NCBI GenBank assembly: GCA_022225965.2
Contig: JAKJXP020000001.1
Span: 248,001-312,000, forward strand
Direction of reading: 5' to 3'
DNA: 64,000 nucleotides
Origin: Diatrype stigma
Taxonomy: Eukaryota; Ascomycota; Sordariomycetes; Xylariales; Diatrypaceae
How positions within the stretch are numbered: position 1 is the first letter of the stretch; each line of letters starts with the position of its first letter. The position numbers were made by a program, and so were the translations under genes. Below are positions 1 through 11,828 of the stretch, piece after piece. A model generated the notes under the pieces. That model saw nothing but the letters and a program-made list of their open reading frames with translations. It made no database searches and was not told the DNA's origin.

Positions 1-1893
1 TATATCTCCCTTCGGTCGTCATAATCGACTGAAATCCTGGGAGGATCCACGTGGTTCGGGTCGAGATCGATCACCGGTTCGGGGAACATCCCAAGGAGCT
101 CTTTGGCATGTTTTCTGACCCGAGGATTTTCGTGCAAGCAGTATGCCACTATATTCCGGTAATAGCGCGGCACGGTTATCTCCGAAGTCAGGCGTAACGG
201 TCGATGTGCTTCGGGCTCGTCCTCCTGCGTTGCAAGCGCCCACAAAACCATTCCTAATTGGTAGAGATCGGATTTCACGCCGATATACATCGATATTCTC
301 TGATTGCTGTCGATAAGTGGAGTTGCCTCCGGAGGTTCCCAACCGACTGGGCAGCCTCGTCTGTTGATGTCTATTATTTTTGCATTGTCATTGTGATCAA
401 TAACAATGTTGGAAAGAGTGAAATCGCCTTGGACAAACCCTGACTCGTGAATGTCCGCGAGACCCTTGACGATCTGCCTAGCCCATTTCTCTCGGAGTGA
501 CCAAGGGAGCTTGAGATCATGCTCCTGAGAGTCGTAGATCAAGTCGATGAGGGCTCCCTTTTCCGCGTAGCTGATCAAGAGACCTTTGACATGTTCATCA
601 TCGTCAACGACGACGCCATAGAACTCAATGACGCTCTCTGAGAATCCAAGGTAGTTAAGTGCGTTCACCTCGTATAGGAACTCCTCCACGGTGTCAGGCC
701 CAGGAATCTCTTTCTTTATCAGAGGTCGACCGTTAACCCGAACCTTGTAGACGAATCCTGACACATGGGAATCAAACTGGATATCCCTTTCCCTAACACG
801 CCGGCATCTCAGGTGTTGCACCATGTGGACGGTAGGGTAAGGAATGATCTCCTTTGCAGGGAATCTAAGTCAGCTCAATTCCTTCAGTGGCACGGGGATC
901 ACGTACATTGACATCTTCAACTACATGGACATGTAGTCGCCCATCGGTCGTTTGTAACTTAAGGTTGGTGACGGTATCGTAGAATTGAATATCCTGGAGG
1001 CTCTCGCGGATCGCTTCGTAAATCTTGGCGCTCTTTTCGCGTTGATACTTAGTATGGTGCAAGTCGTTCTCGAGCGAGTCTTCGGGGGCTTTCCGATAGT
1101 CCAATGAAATCGTAACGCGGCGCCATAGAGAATCCCTTTCGCGGTAAGTGACGAAGAACTTTTCCCTCTGAGACTTGTCCCGGAAGTGCATGCTGAGATT
1201 CAGAATCCATTTGCTCTCTAGCTCGTCGTGTATCATAGTGTCGTATTGAGTGGTCGTGATGGATTGAATGTCGGCGGTTGACGATGCCGCGAGGGTGGAG
1301 ATACGGGGGCCTTGAGGTAAGACGGGTAAGATGGCTGGGCTCGACTCTACGCTGACGCTACTCACGTGCCCCATATGCCCCATATTCATCATCGGTTTGT
1401 CGTCGGCGGGGGTCTGAGGCTGCGAGAGAGTGTGGGAAGTGGTGTCCTGCGCGCCCACAGAGCGTGCATCGTCAAGGAAGTCGGGCGCACTCCCGCGAGG
1501 AAGGGGTTCGCGATGGAGCGAGAGGTTGCGTTGAGACTGCAGTCGCCTATCCACAGAAACGGCCCTACGCTCTGCTGGTGAAGGGAGTATGGGTTCGAGC
1601 TTCTCCCGCAACTCAGACTGCTGCCGTTTGAAGGTCTTCACACGGGGAAGACCTGGGACGACTTTCCTCGAGACTTTTCGGATCAAGGCCTGGGTGGGTG
1701 ATGGTGGACGAGATTCCTTCGAGCCTTGGGAACGCTGAGAACGCTGGGAATGCGGAGAATTCTGAGAACGCTGAGACCGAGGGGAAGTTGAAGGGAAATG
1801 GCTCTTCTTGATGAGCTTCTTCCATAGATTCGCAATGGAGTGACCCTCCGGCGGCGGCGGCTCGGGCGCCGGAACATCAGCCTGTGCTGCCAT
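1..1893 (-). CDS. Atypical protein kinase-like protein (3' end beyond window)
   Basis: Partial gene read leftwards from an ATG at 1893. Exon 1 is 907-1893 (329 codons). A 55-nt intron (852-906) has donor GTACGT, branch GCTGAC and acceptor AAG. Exon 2 runs from 851 past the left edge, giving at least 612 residues. The N-terminal ~200 residues are Ser/Pro/Arg-rich and probably disordered. A conserved-looking region at ~210-330 precedes a kinase-like fold: Lys375/376 in the ATP-lysine position, a catalytic loop reading QGDFTLSN (Asp472, Asn477) instead of HRDLKxxN, Asp490 of a DIN in place of DFG, and a PPE in place of APE. The catalytic Asp, Asn and metal Asp are kept while His-Arg and Phe-Gly are lost, so it could be an active divergent kinase or a pseudokinase. 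Without the intron the frame stops at 865, just before the kinase part. Kinase fold is fairly sure; substrate and pathway are unknown. Confidence 0.75.
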
Positions 1894-3025
1894 TTTGGTG
1901 CGACGACGTCGACGAGATCTAATGCGGTCGTTAATGCGCTCGTAGACCGGCCCAAGATGTAGTCATTTCCATGCAGAATAGAGAAGCTGATGCACCGCCG
2001 GGGACGTGTACATTTGGTGAGATGTCACAGGTATGAGGGGTTTGCGAGGTGAGGTGAGGTGAGGTTAGGATGGCGGGGGGGCGGTAATGGTAATCTTGGC
2101 CGTACGAGAAAGAGTCACGATGTTGTTTGTCGTTGATTATGCCTGAGGCTTAAACTCAATTGTGTTTCTATTTCCAATCCTAGCAGAGGAATCTCGCTTC
2201 CTTTTCTTTTCTGTCTTTCTCAAATGTATACCGAACTATTGGGATGGTAGTAGTTTAAGGGGCAGGACGATTACAGTAGTAGTGAGATCTAGTAGGCTGA
2301 CCCAACCAGGATAGCGTGATGATATGGGGAGACAGGTAGCTGGATCGAGGTCGGTGCAAGCAGCCGGAACCGCTATGTGTTCAAAGTATAAACGTGGACA
2401 ATTTCTGGCTCGACATGACCAATGTCGTCAATCACATCGTCGAGGATAGTTACCAGGAATGAACCGATGGCGCAGCAGCGGCAGCAGCAACAACTGGGAG
2501 CACGATCCGTGAGTGGAGTGAATGGGCAATTGGTGTGGAGGAGAGATAGTGAGAATGGATGAGAGAGATAGCGGGAGAATGAGGCTTTCGAGGCCTATGG
2601 GCAGTTGATTGGCGACGATGGATTACCTCACAGAGAAGGTGCCGACATGTTGTGCGTTGGCAATTGGGCTCTCGGCCCTCGCACGCGCGGGTGAAATGCG
2701 ACGGCACTGCAAGCTGGCTGATGGCTGATGGCTGATGGCTGCTGATGGCCTGCCTGCTGGGGTGGGAAGATGTACCTGCAATCTCTGTCTCTGAATCTGA
2801 CCTCTGACTTGTCGAAGATTCTCTGTCAATGATGAAGGACACGCAGGAGATGCAGCAGAGGATGCAGGAAGAAAGCTCCGCTCGATTATATTAGGCGCAT
2901 GCGCCCATGCGGTGAACAACTCAATTGATCTAAACCGAGTTCGGGGGAGGGGTCCACTCCGGCTTTTTACTAAGGCACCTAATTACTAGGCAGGTACCTA
3001 CGCATATGTAGAGATATATGTACTT

Positions 3026-3165
3026 GGTGGAGGGGCAGAGGGGCAGAGGGGCAGAGGGGCAGCGGACCAGGGGCGGAAGGGGCAGCGGGCAAGGGGCAGG
3101 AGGAATGGTGAAGGGTGCAGGGTGAAGGGTGCAGGGTGAAGGTGGAAGGTGGAAGGTGGAGGAAG
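3026..3165. repeat. G-rich minisatellites
   Basis: Two adjoining degenerate tandem arrays on the + strand: an 8-bp GGGGCAGA unit repeated about four times (3030-3062), then, from about 3110, a GGTGAAGGGTGCAG unit passing into a 7-bp GGTGGAA unit. The purine-rich strand carries many GGG runs. No coding role is visible, and ORFs across it are repeat translations. Confidence 0.8.
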
Positions 3166-5460
3166 TAGGCACCTGGGCTGGTAGGGCTTTCGAGGGTTCA
3201 ATCGTCCAATCGTCCAGTCTTTGGGGCCTCTTTGGGATTGGAGCTTCAACTATAAATTCCCGTCTCTACCTAAATTCTAAGTTCCAGCTAAACAGTACCT
3301 ACCAGAGCTAGGCCTCGGGTCGGGTCGTCTCTTTCTGGCCACTGGTGTCGGTAACTAACAGATAGTAGCAGACCAATCTCAATAATCCCTTGAAGCTGCC
3401 GTTACTATGGACCTATAGGCTATAGCTACTCGGTGTGTATAGTAGGTATTTCCATGCGCACAAGAGAGGCCAGAACTCGGTAGATTTCGAGCTGGATAGG
3501 CTGCGATAAGACAGACAGACATCATAGACAGCCAGACAGCATGGGATAGGACGATAGAGGAGGCGCCTTGGAGCGCTGGAACGCTGGAGCACCAATACTC
3601 AGCCCCTGACACCCTGACACTCCGGTACCCTGATACCCCAGATTGGGATAAGTGGGTGTGGGTGCCAGCTCAAAGGCGCTCCGAGGTGTCAAAGGCAGGG
3701 AAGGAGTGGGGGTGGTGCTTGGGTGGTGAGTCGATTGAGAAAAAGCAAGGTGAGAGAATTACTCAAGATGGATCAATTGAGTGTGAGGTTGTGTTGTACG
3801 GCGGCTGGAACGGGTTAGTGTATATGCAAGTATGACGATGGTTGGAGATGGGGGTTAACCCATCTGGAGTATATCTGCACATCGGGTAGATTGGGTACCT
3901 ACCTAAGTACTAAGTAGCCACTAACGAAGCCCCAGCCCCGAATTAGACCAGCATGGAGCTGCTAGATGGCTAGATCCCATTGTATGGCATTGAGTGGCAT
4001 CGAGGTACCTTGGTAGTAGACAGCAGGCTTTCTAGAGACTTACCAGACGGATAGAAATATAGATAGCTCCCAAAATACCAACCTTCCTACCCACCTACCT
4101 ACAAGGTAGTGTAGAATGTAAAACCCGGGATGAGTTGGCCCCCCTCCTCCCATCCCTTTCCCCCCTTCCCCCTTCTCCTTGGATTCTTCAAGATGATGAT
4201 AGATGATAGCAGGTAACTAGTTAGTGTGGACTTCGTGTTCATCCCACGTCATACCCCTAATGTACAATGCAGTGGCCAGTGGTTCTATGCCCCCAGCAGT
4301 CCAGTCAGCCTTCCCTCCGGTAATATGTTCGCCCTTGCTCACCCCCTTGGCCCATGTATGTGCAGGCCACGGACACCACCACCACGCCTGTGTAGCATCG
4401 CATAGAACCGGAGGACACCCCTGGGTGGGAAGACGACGACGTGTTTTCAACACTACCTGTTCGATGACTCGGGAATTCCGATTCATCGTGACACAGCTGT
4501 CCGCTTCTCGGACCGTATGATGTCTTTGATCGTATTTCTTCTTCTCCAGGCGGTTGAAAAGACAGACAGCCAGCCATGGACTACCTAGGCGGTGTTTCTG
4601 GGACTCCGTCATCCCTCGTACGTCTTACTTCATACCACAAGTATTATCTAATCATCTGACAAGAGTTCGATACAGCGTGGAGCCTTTCGTCTCATGTCAG
4701 CATCCCACCGGTTGTCTGCATTCCAGAGCCATGTGGGAGGTAGGTCCATAGGTAGGCAGGTAGTAATTAGAGTGACATATTCCGGTCCACCGACTTCACC
4801 GGGGATTTACGGCGGGACTACTTCGTACATATCTTCGGCTACCCTACCAAGCATTGTTATACTGCAGATGTACGCGGAAAGGCCAAGCCGCGTAGATATC
4901 TCCAGCAGGGATGTTCCAGGCTTGCACGTTCTGACAGGTTTCGACCCTCCGTCCGGGTCCTGCCCTACCGGTTCAAGCCGTTCGTTCCACTGACCGCCAG
5001 CCAGGAGTCTGGTCTAGTGACTCTAGTAACCTGGCTAAGCAGGTACCTACATAGCGAAGGAATGCCCAGATAGGGCTAACAAGGCGAAGCGAATTGAGTG
5101 CTCCGAGTTCCGAGCTCCGGTGGACGGCGGTTATGGGGCAGCAAGGTAGGTGGGAGCGACGTTAGGATAAAAAAGGCTGACTGCAGCTATCGAGTGTCCC
5201 GGAGCTCTGGTCAGCAGGCCGGGCGGACACGTATAGCGCATAGCGTATAGCGTATAGCAGCGTGTATAGGCGACTCGTTGTACAACGTTATTCGCTACGG
5301 AATGTTGCGATGAAAGGGGGCGATGACGTGGGAAGTCATGCAGTGTAGAACCCGTTCATGTATGCAGTAGGCCTTCAACCTATCATGTCCCCGCAGGGAA
5401 GCAGCAAAAGGAATGGGGCCGAACAAAGACATCATCTATCATTGCTTGGCCTAAAGATTT

Positions 5461-5550
5461 GAGTGAAGGAGAGAGAAAGACGAGGGAGCGAGGGAGCGAG
5501 AGAGCGAGAGAAAGAGAGAGAGAGGGAGAGACGGAGATGAGACGAGAAAT
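5461..5550. repeat. Polypurine tract
   Basis: About 90 nt on the + strand that are almost entirely A and G with scattered C and T, built from GAGGGAGC and GAGAGA units. It is followed by ordinary sequence. Such tracts can be promoter elements or simple slippage products. Nothing beyond composition supports a function. Confidence 0.75.
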
Positions 5551-5859
5551 GCGGCGCATTCTGCTTTGACGACTTCAGATGAGATGTCGTCAGGATCGCT
5601 CCCGGGTGCTGGCCGGGGGTGAATCGAGCCGCGTAGGTACTAAAGCTCCTAGACCACCTAGCCCTAAGTTACCCTAACTGTAAGCTGACCCCGGTAATTT
5701 AGCAAAGTGTAAGTCGTTACCTAGAGCTGCTAGAGGCTAGCGGCAGCAGAAATCCCCTGTCCCCGCTATTGTCGCACTGATACCCAACCTTCCACTTGGT
5801 ACCTGGCGGCCAAACCGGACATTGAAGAGAGGATGATGTCTTCACAAGTGTCCTACCTC

Positions 5860-5912
5860 CTAGCTACCTACATACCTACATACCTACATACCTACATACC
5901 TACATACATACA
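5860..5912. repeat. (CTACATAC)n microsatellite
   Basis: Perfect to near-perfect 8-bp tandem repeat of CTACATAC and CTACCTAC units. It is the longest instance of the TACCTA-type motif that recurs throughout intergenic DNA of this window. Confidence 0.85.
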
Positions 5913-7765
5913 AAGTTAACTCAGTAACTACTAGCTGTTCATAGACACAGCCATCCTATACCTACATACCTACCTACCTACTCTTCCGAAGCCACCACCA
6001 GTTGTCAGAAGACCTACCTAGTAGCTAGATGGATGGATGGGTGGATGTGGCGTCTATTCGAGCGCAAACCGTTAGTTCGGGCAGCTATACATCACACCCA
6101 TCCAAGGGCCAAGGGGACGCCCACCAGCGCAAAAAAAAGAAAAGCGAGGCTGCCGTTGAAACGTTGGTCACCACTCACCAGCATGCCCGTCCGTCTCCCT
6201 GCATGGCAACGGCAGACGATGGCTTGAGATTCTTCCCCCATCCGCCGGGCCTCATTCGCCGACGGCGCGACTAGAGCCTGTGCCAATTCACCCCGTGGGA
6301 GAGGCTAGCCAAGGTACTGCGCGCGCGCTCTTCGAGCGTCAGCTGAGGGGACGAGGGAGGGTCCAGTTCTCTCCCCTTGCGTTCGGAGTTGAGCCGCGCG
6401 CAGACAGCACCAGTTTCGTACCTGGTTAACTGCGTGCCTGGTAGCTAACTATGTAGCAACAAGTAGTATAGCCGTGTCGATGTGTCGATGATCTTTGATC
6501 GCCGCTGCTTCCCGTTGGAGTCGCATCCTATGTTGAGTCGAAGAGGGCCACTCATTGTCTCGTTCCTCGGCACGGGCGACGGGACACTACGTAGTGGAAT
6601 GCAGCCGAGACAGGCATCCCATGACCCAGCAGCAGGAACAACTATCTTTTTCTCTGGGGGGTCGCGTGGGAAGCGGACGGGAAGGGCTGTGTGGGCTGTG
6701 TGGGCTGTGGGCTGTGGGTAGTCGTGGCGGGTTGGACTCGCCTGACATTGGCTTCTATACTATACCGTTGTCCCAGCTACCAGCCACTATTAGTAAGTAG
6801 TAAGTAGCATTGGTATACGCCCCCCCCTTAATGCTAAAGCGTAGTGCAAGGTGCCCCGTACCGTACCTATGTTCTAGAAGCTATATAATGGGCATGCCGC
6901 TAAGGTAGGCTCAAAAATCGAGACACCCGCTGCCTTCGGCTGTACAAAAAAAAGATCACCAGGTAGTTTTCAATCGTTGGGCGCTTGGGCATCCAGTTTC
7001 TATTATGGGTTGAGAATCCCGCCTCGCCCTTTTCGGCCCTCCACACATCTGCCCTACTGCACTGCGCTCCGAACGGCCTAGTTGCGGCGATGATGGCTAT
7101 ACCGACATCAGACGAATCAAACTAGATGCGGCCTACAGCGAGGCAGGAGGCAAGTAGGTACGTATCCAAAAAGTGCTTGCTTGCAGAATGCATTAGTGGG
7201 AGCTCGCCTGAAACGCCGGCCATCTTACAGTACGGTACCTATCGTAGCGTCGTAGCTACACCGAGACCATGGCAAGGTCACTTCATGTTATAGGGCGTTC
7301 GACGTGCTCTTTTCGGGACATTCATGCTCTACCAGAGTATAGGTAGCAGATGTATGTACAGACGTTTGGATAGACATTTGGTTTCCCCTATCGTCCTGCT
7401 CGACCTCTAACTAGACGGGGCTGACAGGGCGGTTCCGCTGCTATACATCTTTTATCTATCGCCTTTTGGCTATATGTACATGATGTGAACAGCAGCCCAA
7501 ATGACTATAACTACAGCTGCATGCATGCGCGTATGAGTGAAGAGTGGCGTTGTCGTGGTAAATGCCGGATATACCTTTGGGCCGGCTTGGTGAAGTCATG
7601 GATATGGATCGACTGTGAACGCCTTGACCCAGTGATGGCGCCCTCCTCACAAATGTTTGTTGTTCGTCGGAGATTTATAATATGCAATTCCACCGTGGGT
7701 AGGGGGTCGCCGCGAGCCTCGTGGGGATGGTTGCGGATGCATTCCTCTTCTGACTCGGCGGCTTC

Positions 7766-10700
7766 CTATTCGTCTTCTTTGTCCTCTTCCTTTGCGTCAG
7801 GCTCCTTCTCTTTCTTCGACCTCTTCCACTCGCATATCTTGCAGTGGTTTGCCTTCTCCTTGTCCAGGTTGGGGAAGATGAGCTCGTAGACGTCATTATA
7901 CCAGCTGGCCGGGTGGCCCTCGATACCCTCTTTGATATTCTGAAACAAGATGTTAGTATCATTTGGTAAGGATCATCATGGGAAGCGCATTAGGATGTTG
8001 CTTACCTCGGGGAGTTCCAGCCAGTCAGACATGTTGTCCTCGGGGAATATGATCATCTTGCATCCAGCCCGGCGCGCCGCCACCGTCTTCTCTCTGAGCC
8101 CGCCAATCCGTAGAACCTTTCCGGTCAGGGTTAGCTCTCCAGTCATAGCGACAACGGGGTCTACTGGAGTCTCGAATGCCAATGATAGGAATGATGTCGC
8201 CATAGTGATACCAGCTGATGGGCCATCCTTCTGCACTGCGCCCTCCGGCACGTGCAAGTGGATCTTAGCCTTGTCGAAGAAGTGGTTATCGCTAAAATTT
8301 TTCGCCATAAAGGCCTTGGCAAACGAATAGGCAATTGCCGAAGACTCCTTCATGACCGTCTTCAGGTTACCCGTGATCTCCAAGCCCGGACGGCTGCTTG
8401 GCCGCAGGGCAGACTGCAGGATGGATTCTATGTACATTGCTGAACCGCCGAGTTGTGTCCATGCCAGGCCCATGGTAACTCCAGGCGGTGTAACATCATA
8501 TAGACGATCTGAGGTGAAAACGGGGGGACCAACATAGTCCTTGAGGTTCTCCTTGTCGATAGTAACGTGTACCGAGTCGGGAACTTTTAGGGCGACTCTC
8601 GGTGTTTCCGTGGTCTCTTTCTCGGTTGCCTCAGGCGACGTAGGCTCTTTGTTTTTATTCTCCTCTTTTTCTGACTCTTCAAGTGCTGCTTTGCCCTCCT
8701 GTGTCAGAGCCTCAGATTCGGGCAAGACCTCCTCCCCGAGATCCTGAACGATCTTCAGAGCTGATTTTCTGTAGACCTTTTCGATCTGCTTCTTGAGGTT
8801 TCTGACTCCAGATTCTCGGCAGTATGATTTGATGAGTTCGTCGATAGCTTCGTCAGACAGCTTCACATCGGCCTCCTTCAACCCTGCAAGCTCCTTGGCA
8901 GCCGGGGCGAGGTATCGGTCTGCGATTGCCTTCTTCTCGTCGGAGACATAACCGGAGAGCCTGATGACTTCCATACGATCCAGAAGAGGCCTCGGGATTG
9001 TATCAGTCATATTCGCTGTGCAGACGAATAGTACCTTAGAAAGATCAACGGGAACATCCATGTAGTGATCCAAGAAGGAGCTGTTCTGCTCGGGATCGAG
9101 CAATTCCAATAGCGCGGAGGATGGGTCTCCTTGATAGCCCCGTCCAATCTTGTCAACCTCGTCAATCAGGATCAGGGGGTTTTCCGTCTGGCACTTCTTC
9201 AAGGCCTGAATGACTCGTCCTGGAAGTGCGCCGACGTATGTTCGCCGGTGACCCTTGATCTCTGCCACATCCGTAAGGCCACCCACGCTGAATCTGTAGT
9301 ATTGTCTGTTTAGAGCTCTCGCGATTGACTTCCCAATACTGGTCTTGCCAACTCCTGGAGGTCCGACGAAGCACAGAATCTTGCCTTCGACCGTGCCACG
9401 AAGCTTACCAACCGCAATGAACTCCAGAATCCTATCTTTGACATCCTTCAAGCCATAATGATCTTCATCTAAGACCGTCATAGCATTCTGGATCCCAAAG
9501 TTCTCAGCACTTCTTTGGCCCCAAGGTATTTGCGTAAGCCAATCAAGGTAATTTCTCGTGACATTGAATTCCGACGCAGCCGGCTCCAGATGAGCGAGCT
9601 TGTTAACTTCGTCATCGAAAACTTTCCGAACCGCTTCAGGCATAGCCAGTTTGTCGGCCTTCTCTTTGAACTTCTCGACGAGTTTATCCTTGCCATCGGA
9701 CTCGATGCCGAGCTCCCGGCGAATGCCTTTCATCTGCTCCATTAGCCAGTACTCTCTCTGACGCTTGTTGATTTTTTGTTCGACATCCTTAGTAATCTTC
9801 GATTGCAGTTGCGCATTCATTAGTTCCTTCTTCAAGACGACAAGGGACTTCTGCATCCGCTCCTCAACATTCAAGCTAGACAACACCTCCTGTAGCTCAG
9901 CGGGTTCTCCAGCAGATACCGCGGCTGCGAAATCGGCAAGCTTTCCGGGTTCCGAGGTGACGTTGCCTGTAGATTGGCTCATAGAGAAGGTTGATATTTG
10001 ATCCCTGAATAAACTGTTCATAGTCGCGATATCTTTGAAGACGTTGACAATTTCGTTTGTAACGGCCCGAATCACGGGGCTCTTGGGATCATATGGTTCC
10101 TCGGCTAAGTTCTCTACGTTGACAAGGCTGACAGCATACTTTCGTAAGAAGGAAGTCGGTTCGTACTTCTCGGGGGTAGCTTCAGACTTTGGCGCTACTG
10201 CGCTCTCCTCGAAGCTCGCAACAACATCCCCCTTCTTCTCCTGCGCAGCATCGTCTTCTGCCTTCTGGGGTATCGGTTCTGGTATCGGTTCGGGAGCTGC
10301 GTCGCTCTTCTTCGGTTCTTGCGTGCTGCGAGGCGGTATTAAGGCAGACAGCTTTATTCTCCGATGCGGATAGAGGATAGCAGTAAGACTGCTTTGCTCG
10401 CCGTGGACGGGAAACGCGCTAGTGACTTGAGCGAACACTCCTGTATCATAGACATCCTCTGGGTCTCGAATGACGTCTTCGTCGGCGTTCTCGTCTTTGA
10501 ACAGGAATGCGCCCACGTATGGCTGCCCCCTCTTAATCATCTCTTGTAACGCAGCAGAGACCTGGGGATCCTTGATCGTGATGGCCTTATAGAAACCGGG
10601 GAATAACGGTCGCTTTGCTATCGGGATAGCCATGACCTGGGGATAGACATCGGGAACAGCGGGCTTCTGGAGCGCTTTGTCGGCGTTGGACCTGCGCCCC

Positions 10701-11176
10701 CGTCGGCCCCCGTCTCCCGGCGCATCGTTGCCAGACCCAGAAGAAGCGCCTCCTGCTGCACTACCTCCCTTTCCTTCCGGCTCATCTCCTTTGCCCTTGT
10801 TATCGTTTCCAGACGGCGGGGTCTCCGAAGATGAGCCCTTGGCCTCGCTTACTTCGGCCTGCTTCTCTTCAGATTTCTTCTCGAGGTTTGCCTTCGCCTC
10901 CTCCTCGGATAACGGTTCCACGGATGCATCGAAAAAGTCCTTATCCTTGTCCTTGTTTTTCCGTCTCGTTGCTGACGTTGAAAAGCTCGCGTTCGTCAAG
11001 GCGGCTGTTCTCGGATTTACAGGGTATCTAGGATTCGCGACCGAAGTCTCTGCCGGCCGACCCGGCGCATTTCTCGAGTAAAGTCGGATCGCGGAAGGAG
11101 TGGTAAGGAGCCTCAGCGCATGGCGAGATGACGCTTTCGCAGCAAGCTGCCGTGTCAGGTGTTGTCGACACAGCAT
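7766..11176 (-). CDS. PIM1: Mitochondrial Lon protease (Pim1 type)
   Basis: ATP-dependent serine protease of the mitochondrial matrix that degrades misfolded and oxidised proteins. Exon 1 is 8006-11176, the intron 7940-8005 (GTAAGC...CAG), and exon 2 7766-7939; 1114 residues, usual for fungal Lon. The ATG at 11176 opens an Arg/Ser-rich, acid-free presequence typical of matrix import. The substrate-binding LON domain starts near residue 174, Walker A GPPGVGKT is ~605-612, and Walker B LILIDEVDK is ~668-676. The proteolytic Ser is in DGPSAG (~987) and the catalytic Lys in GGLREK (~1030), 43 residues apart as in bacterial Lon. Exon 2 supplies a conserved-looking tail ending in a charged Lys/Glu/Asp stretch; without splicing the frame would end nine residues after the junction. 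A low-complexity charged linker lies between presequence and LON domain. Confidence 0.97.
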
Positions 11177-11828
11177 AGCAAAAGCTCCAAGAGGCTTTGC
11201 TCGGAGCGAGATGACGACAGATGGAGGGTATGCGGGGAGAGGGGAAGGATTAGACAAAAATGGAGGTTAACGTTAGGATATAAGGGGGAACCGAAAAAAA
11301 AGGTAGAATGCGAATGAGAAATCCTGGTATACTACCGATTATCGCGATAGGAAAACGATTAAAAACTTCATGCGATTAGTCTATTGGTGCTGTTGGAAAT
11401 GCCCACAGCTTGCCACCATAGGTAAGAAAGGCTCGAAAGTGCCTTAATAATTCAATTGAAGCTCGGACTTTAGAGCGAAAGGCGACGACATCATCAAAAT
11501 TTAGTCAGACGGTCGCACAGCCTGGCAGGGGCTGACAGTCCAGAGAACCTACCAGATGCAAGAGTACAAGAGTACAAGGAGCTATATGTGGGTCAGGGAA
11601 CACTGTCTCCACTTGTTGCAGCTGGATACACCTGTGCAGGCTACATATACCTACGTATGTAGGTACCTACCTACACTAGGTAGTAGTACAGTAACTACCT
11701 GTAATTCCTAGGCCCTTTCAGTCTACAGTAGACGGGACTATCGGTGCCCCTGAACCCCGCCCCCTTTATCTCTTTACCTACCATGTACCCGTGGACATTG
11801 CCATCCGATGGAACCACAGGATATCGCA
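11177..11828. other. Intergenic: HET-gene 3' flank and Lon promoter
   Basis: No gene seen. It holds the sequence upstream of Lon and downstream of the HET gene. A dense TACCTA/TAGGTA patch at 11641-11700 includes a perfect 12-bp palindrome GTAGGTACCTAC. Confidence 0.7.

Larger units (their letters stand above)
1894..7765. other. 5.9 kb stretch without a recognisable gene
   Basis: Lies between the kinase-like gene start and the Lon gene end. All open frames here are short (at most ~130 codons), overlap in several frames and resemble no family I know. It holds many simple repeats: GAGGT units near 2046-2066, GGCTGAT units at 2706-2745, GGGGCAGA units at 3030-3062, GGTGAAGGGTGCAG and GGTGGAA units at 3110-3165, a polypurine tract at 5461-5550, and TACC/TACA units at 5860-5912. 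It must contain the kinase promoter and the Lon 3' UTR. A long non-coding RNA or a long spliced 5' leader cannot be excluded by eye. Confidence 0.6.

Noticed and set aside
4217..4993. Overlapping frames of 65-131 codons in the gene desert
   Set aside because: Opposite and overlapping frames, no homology, no splice signals or consistent codon bias.
11177..11257. Upstream extension of Lon to 11257
   Set aside because: Frame is open but has no ATG before 11176, and the presequence starts naturally at 11176.
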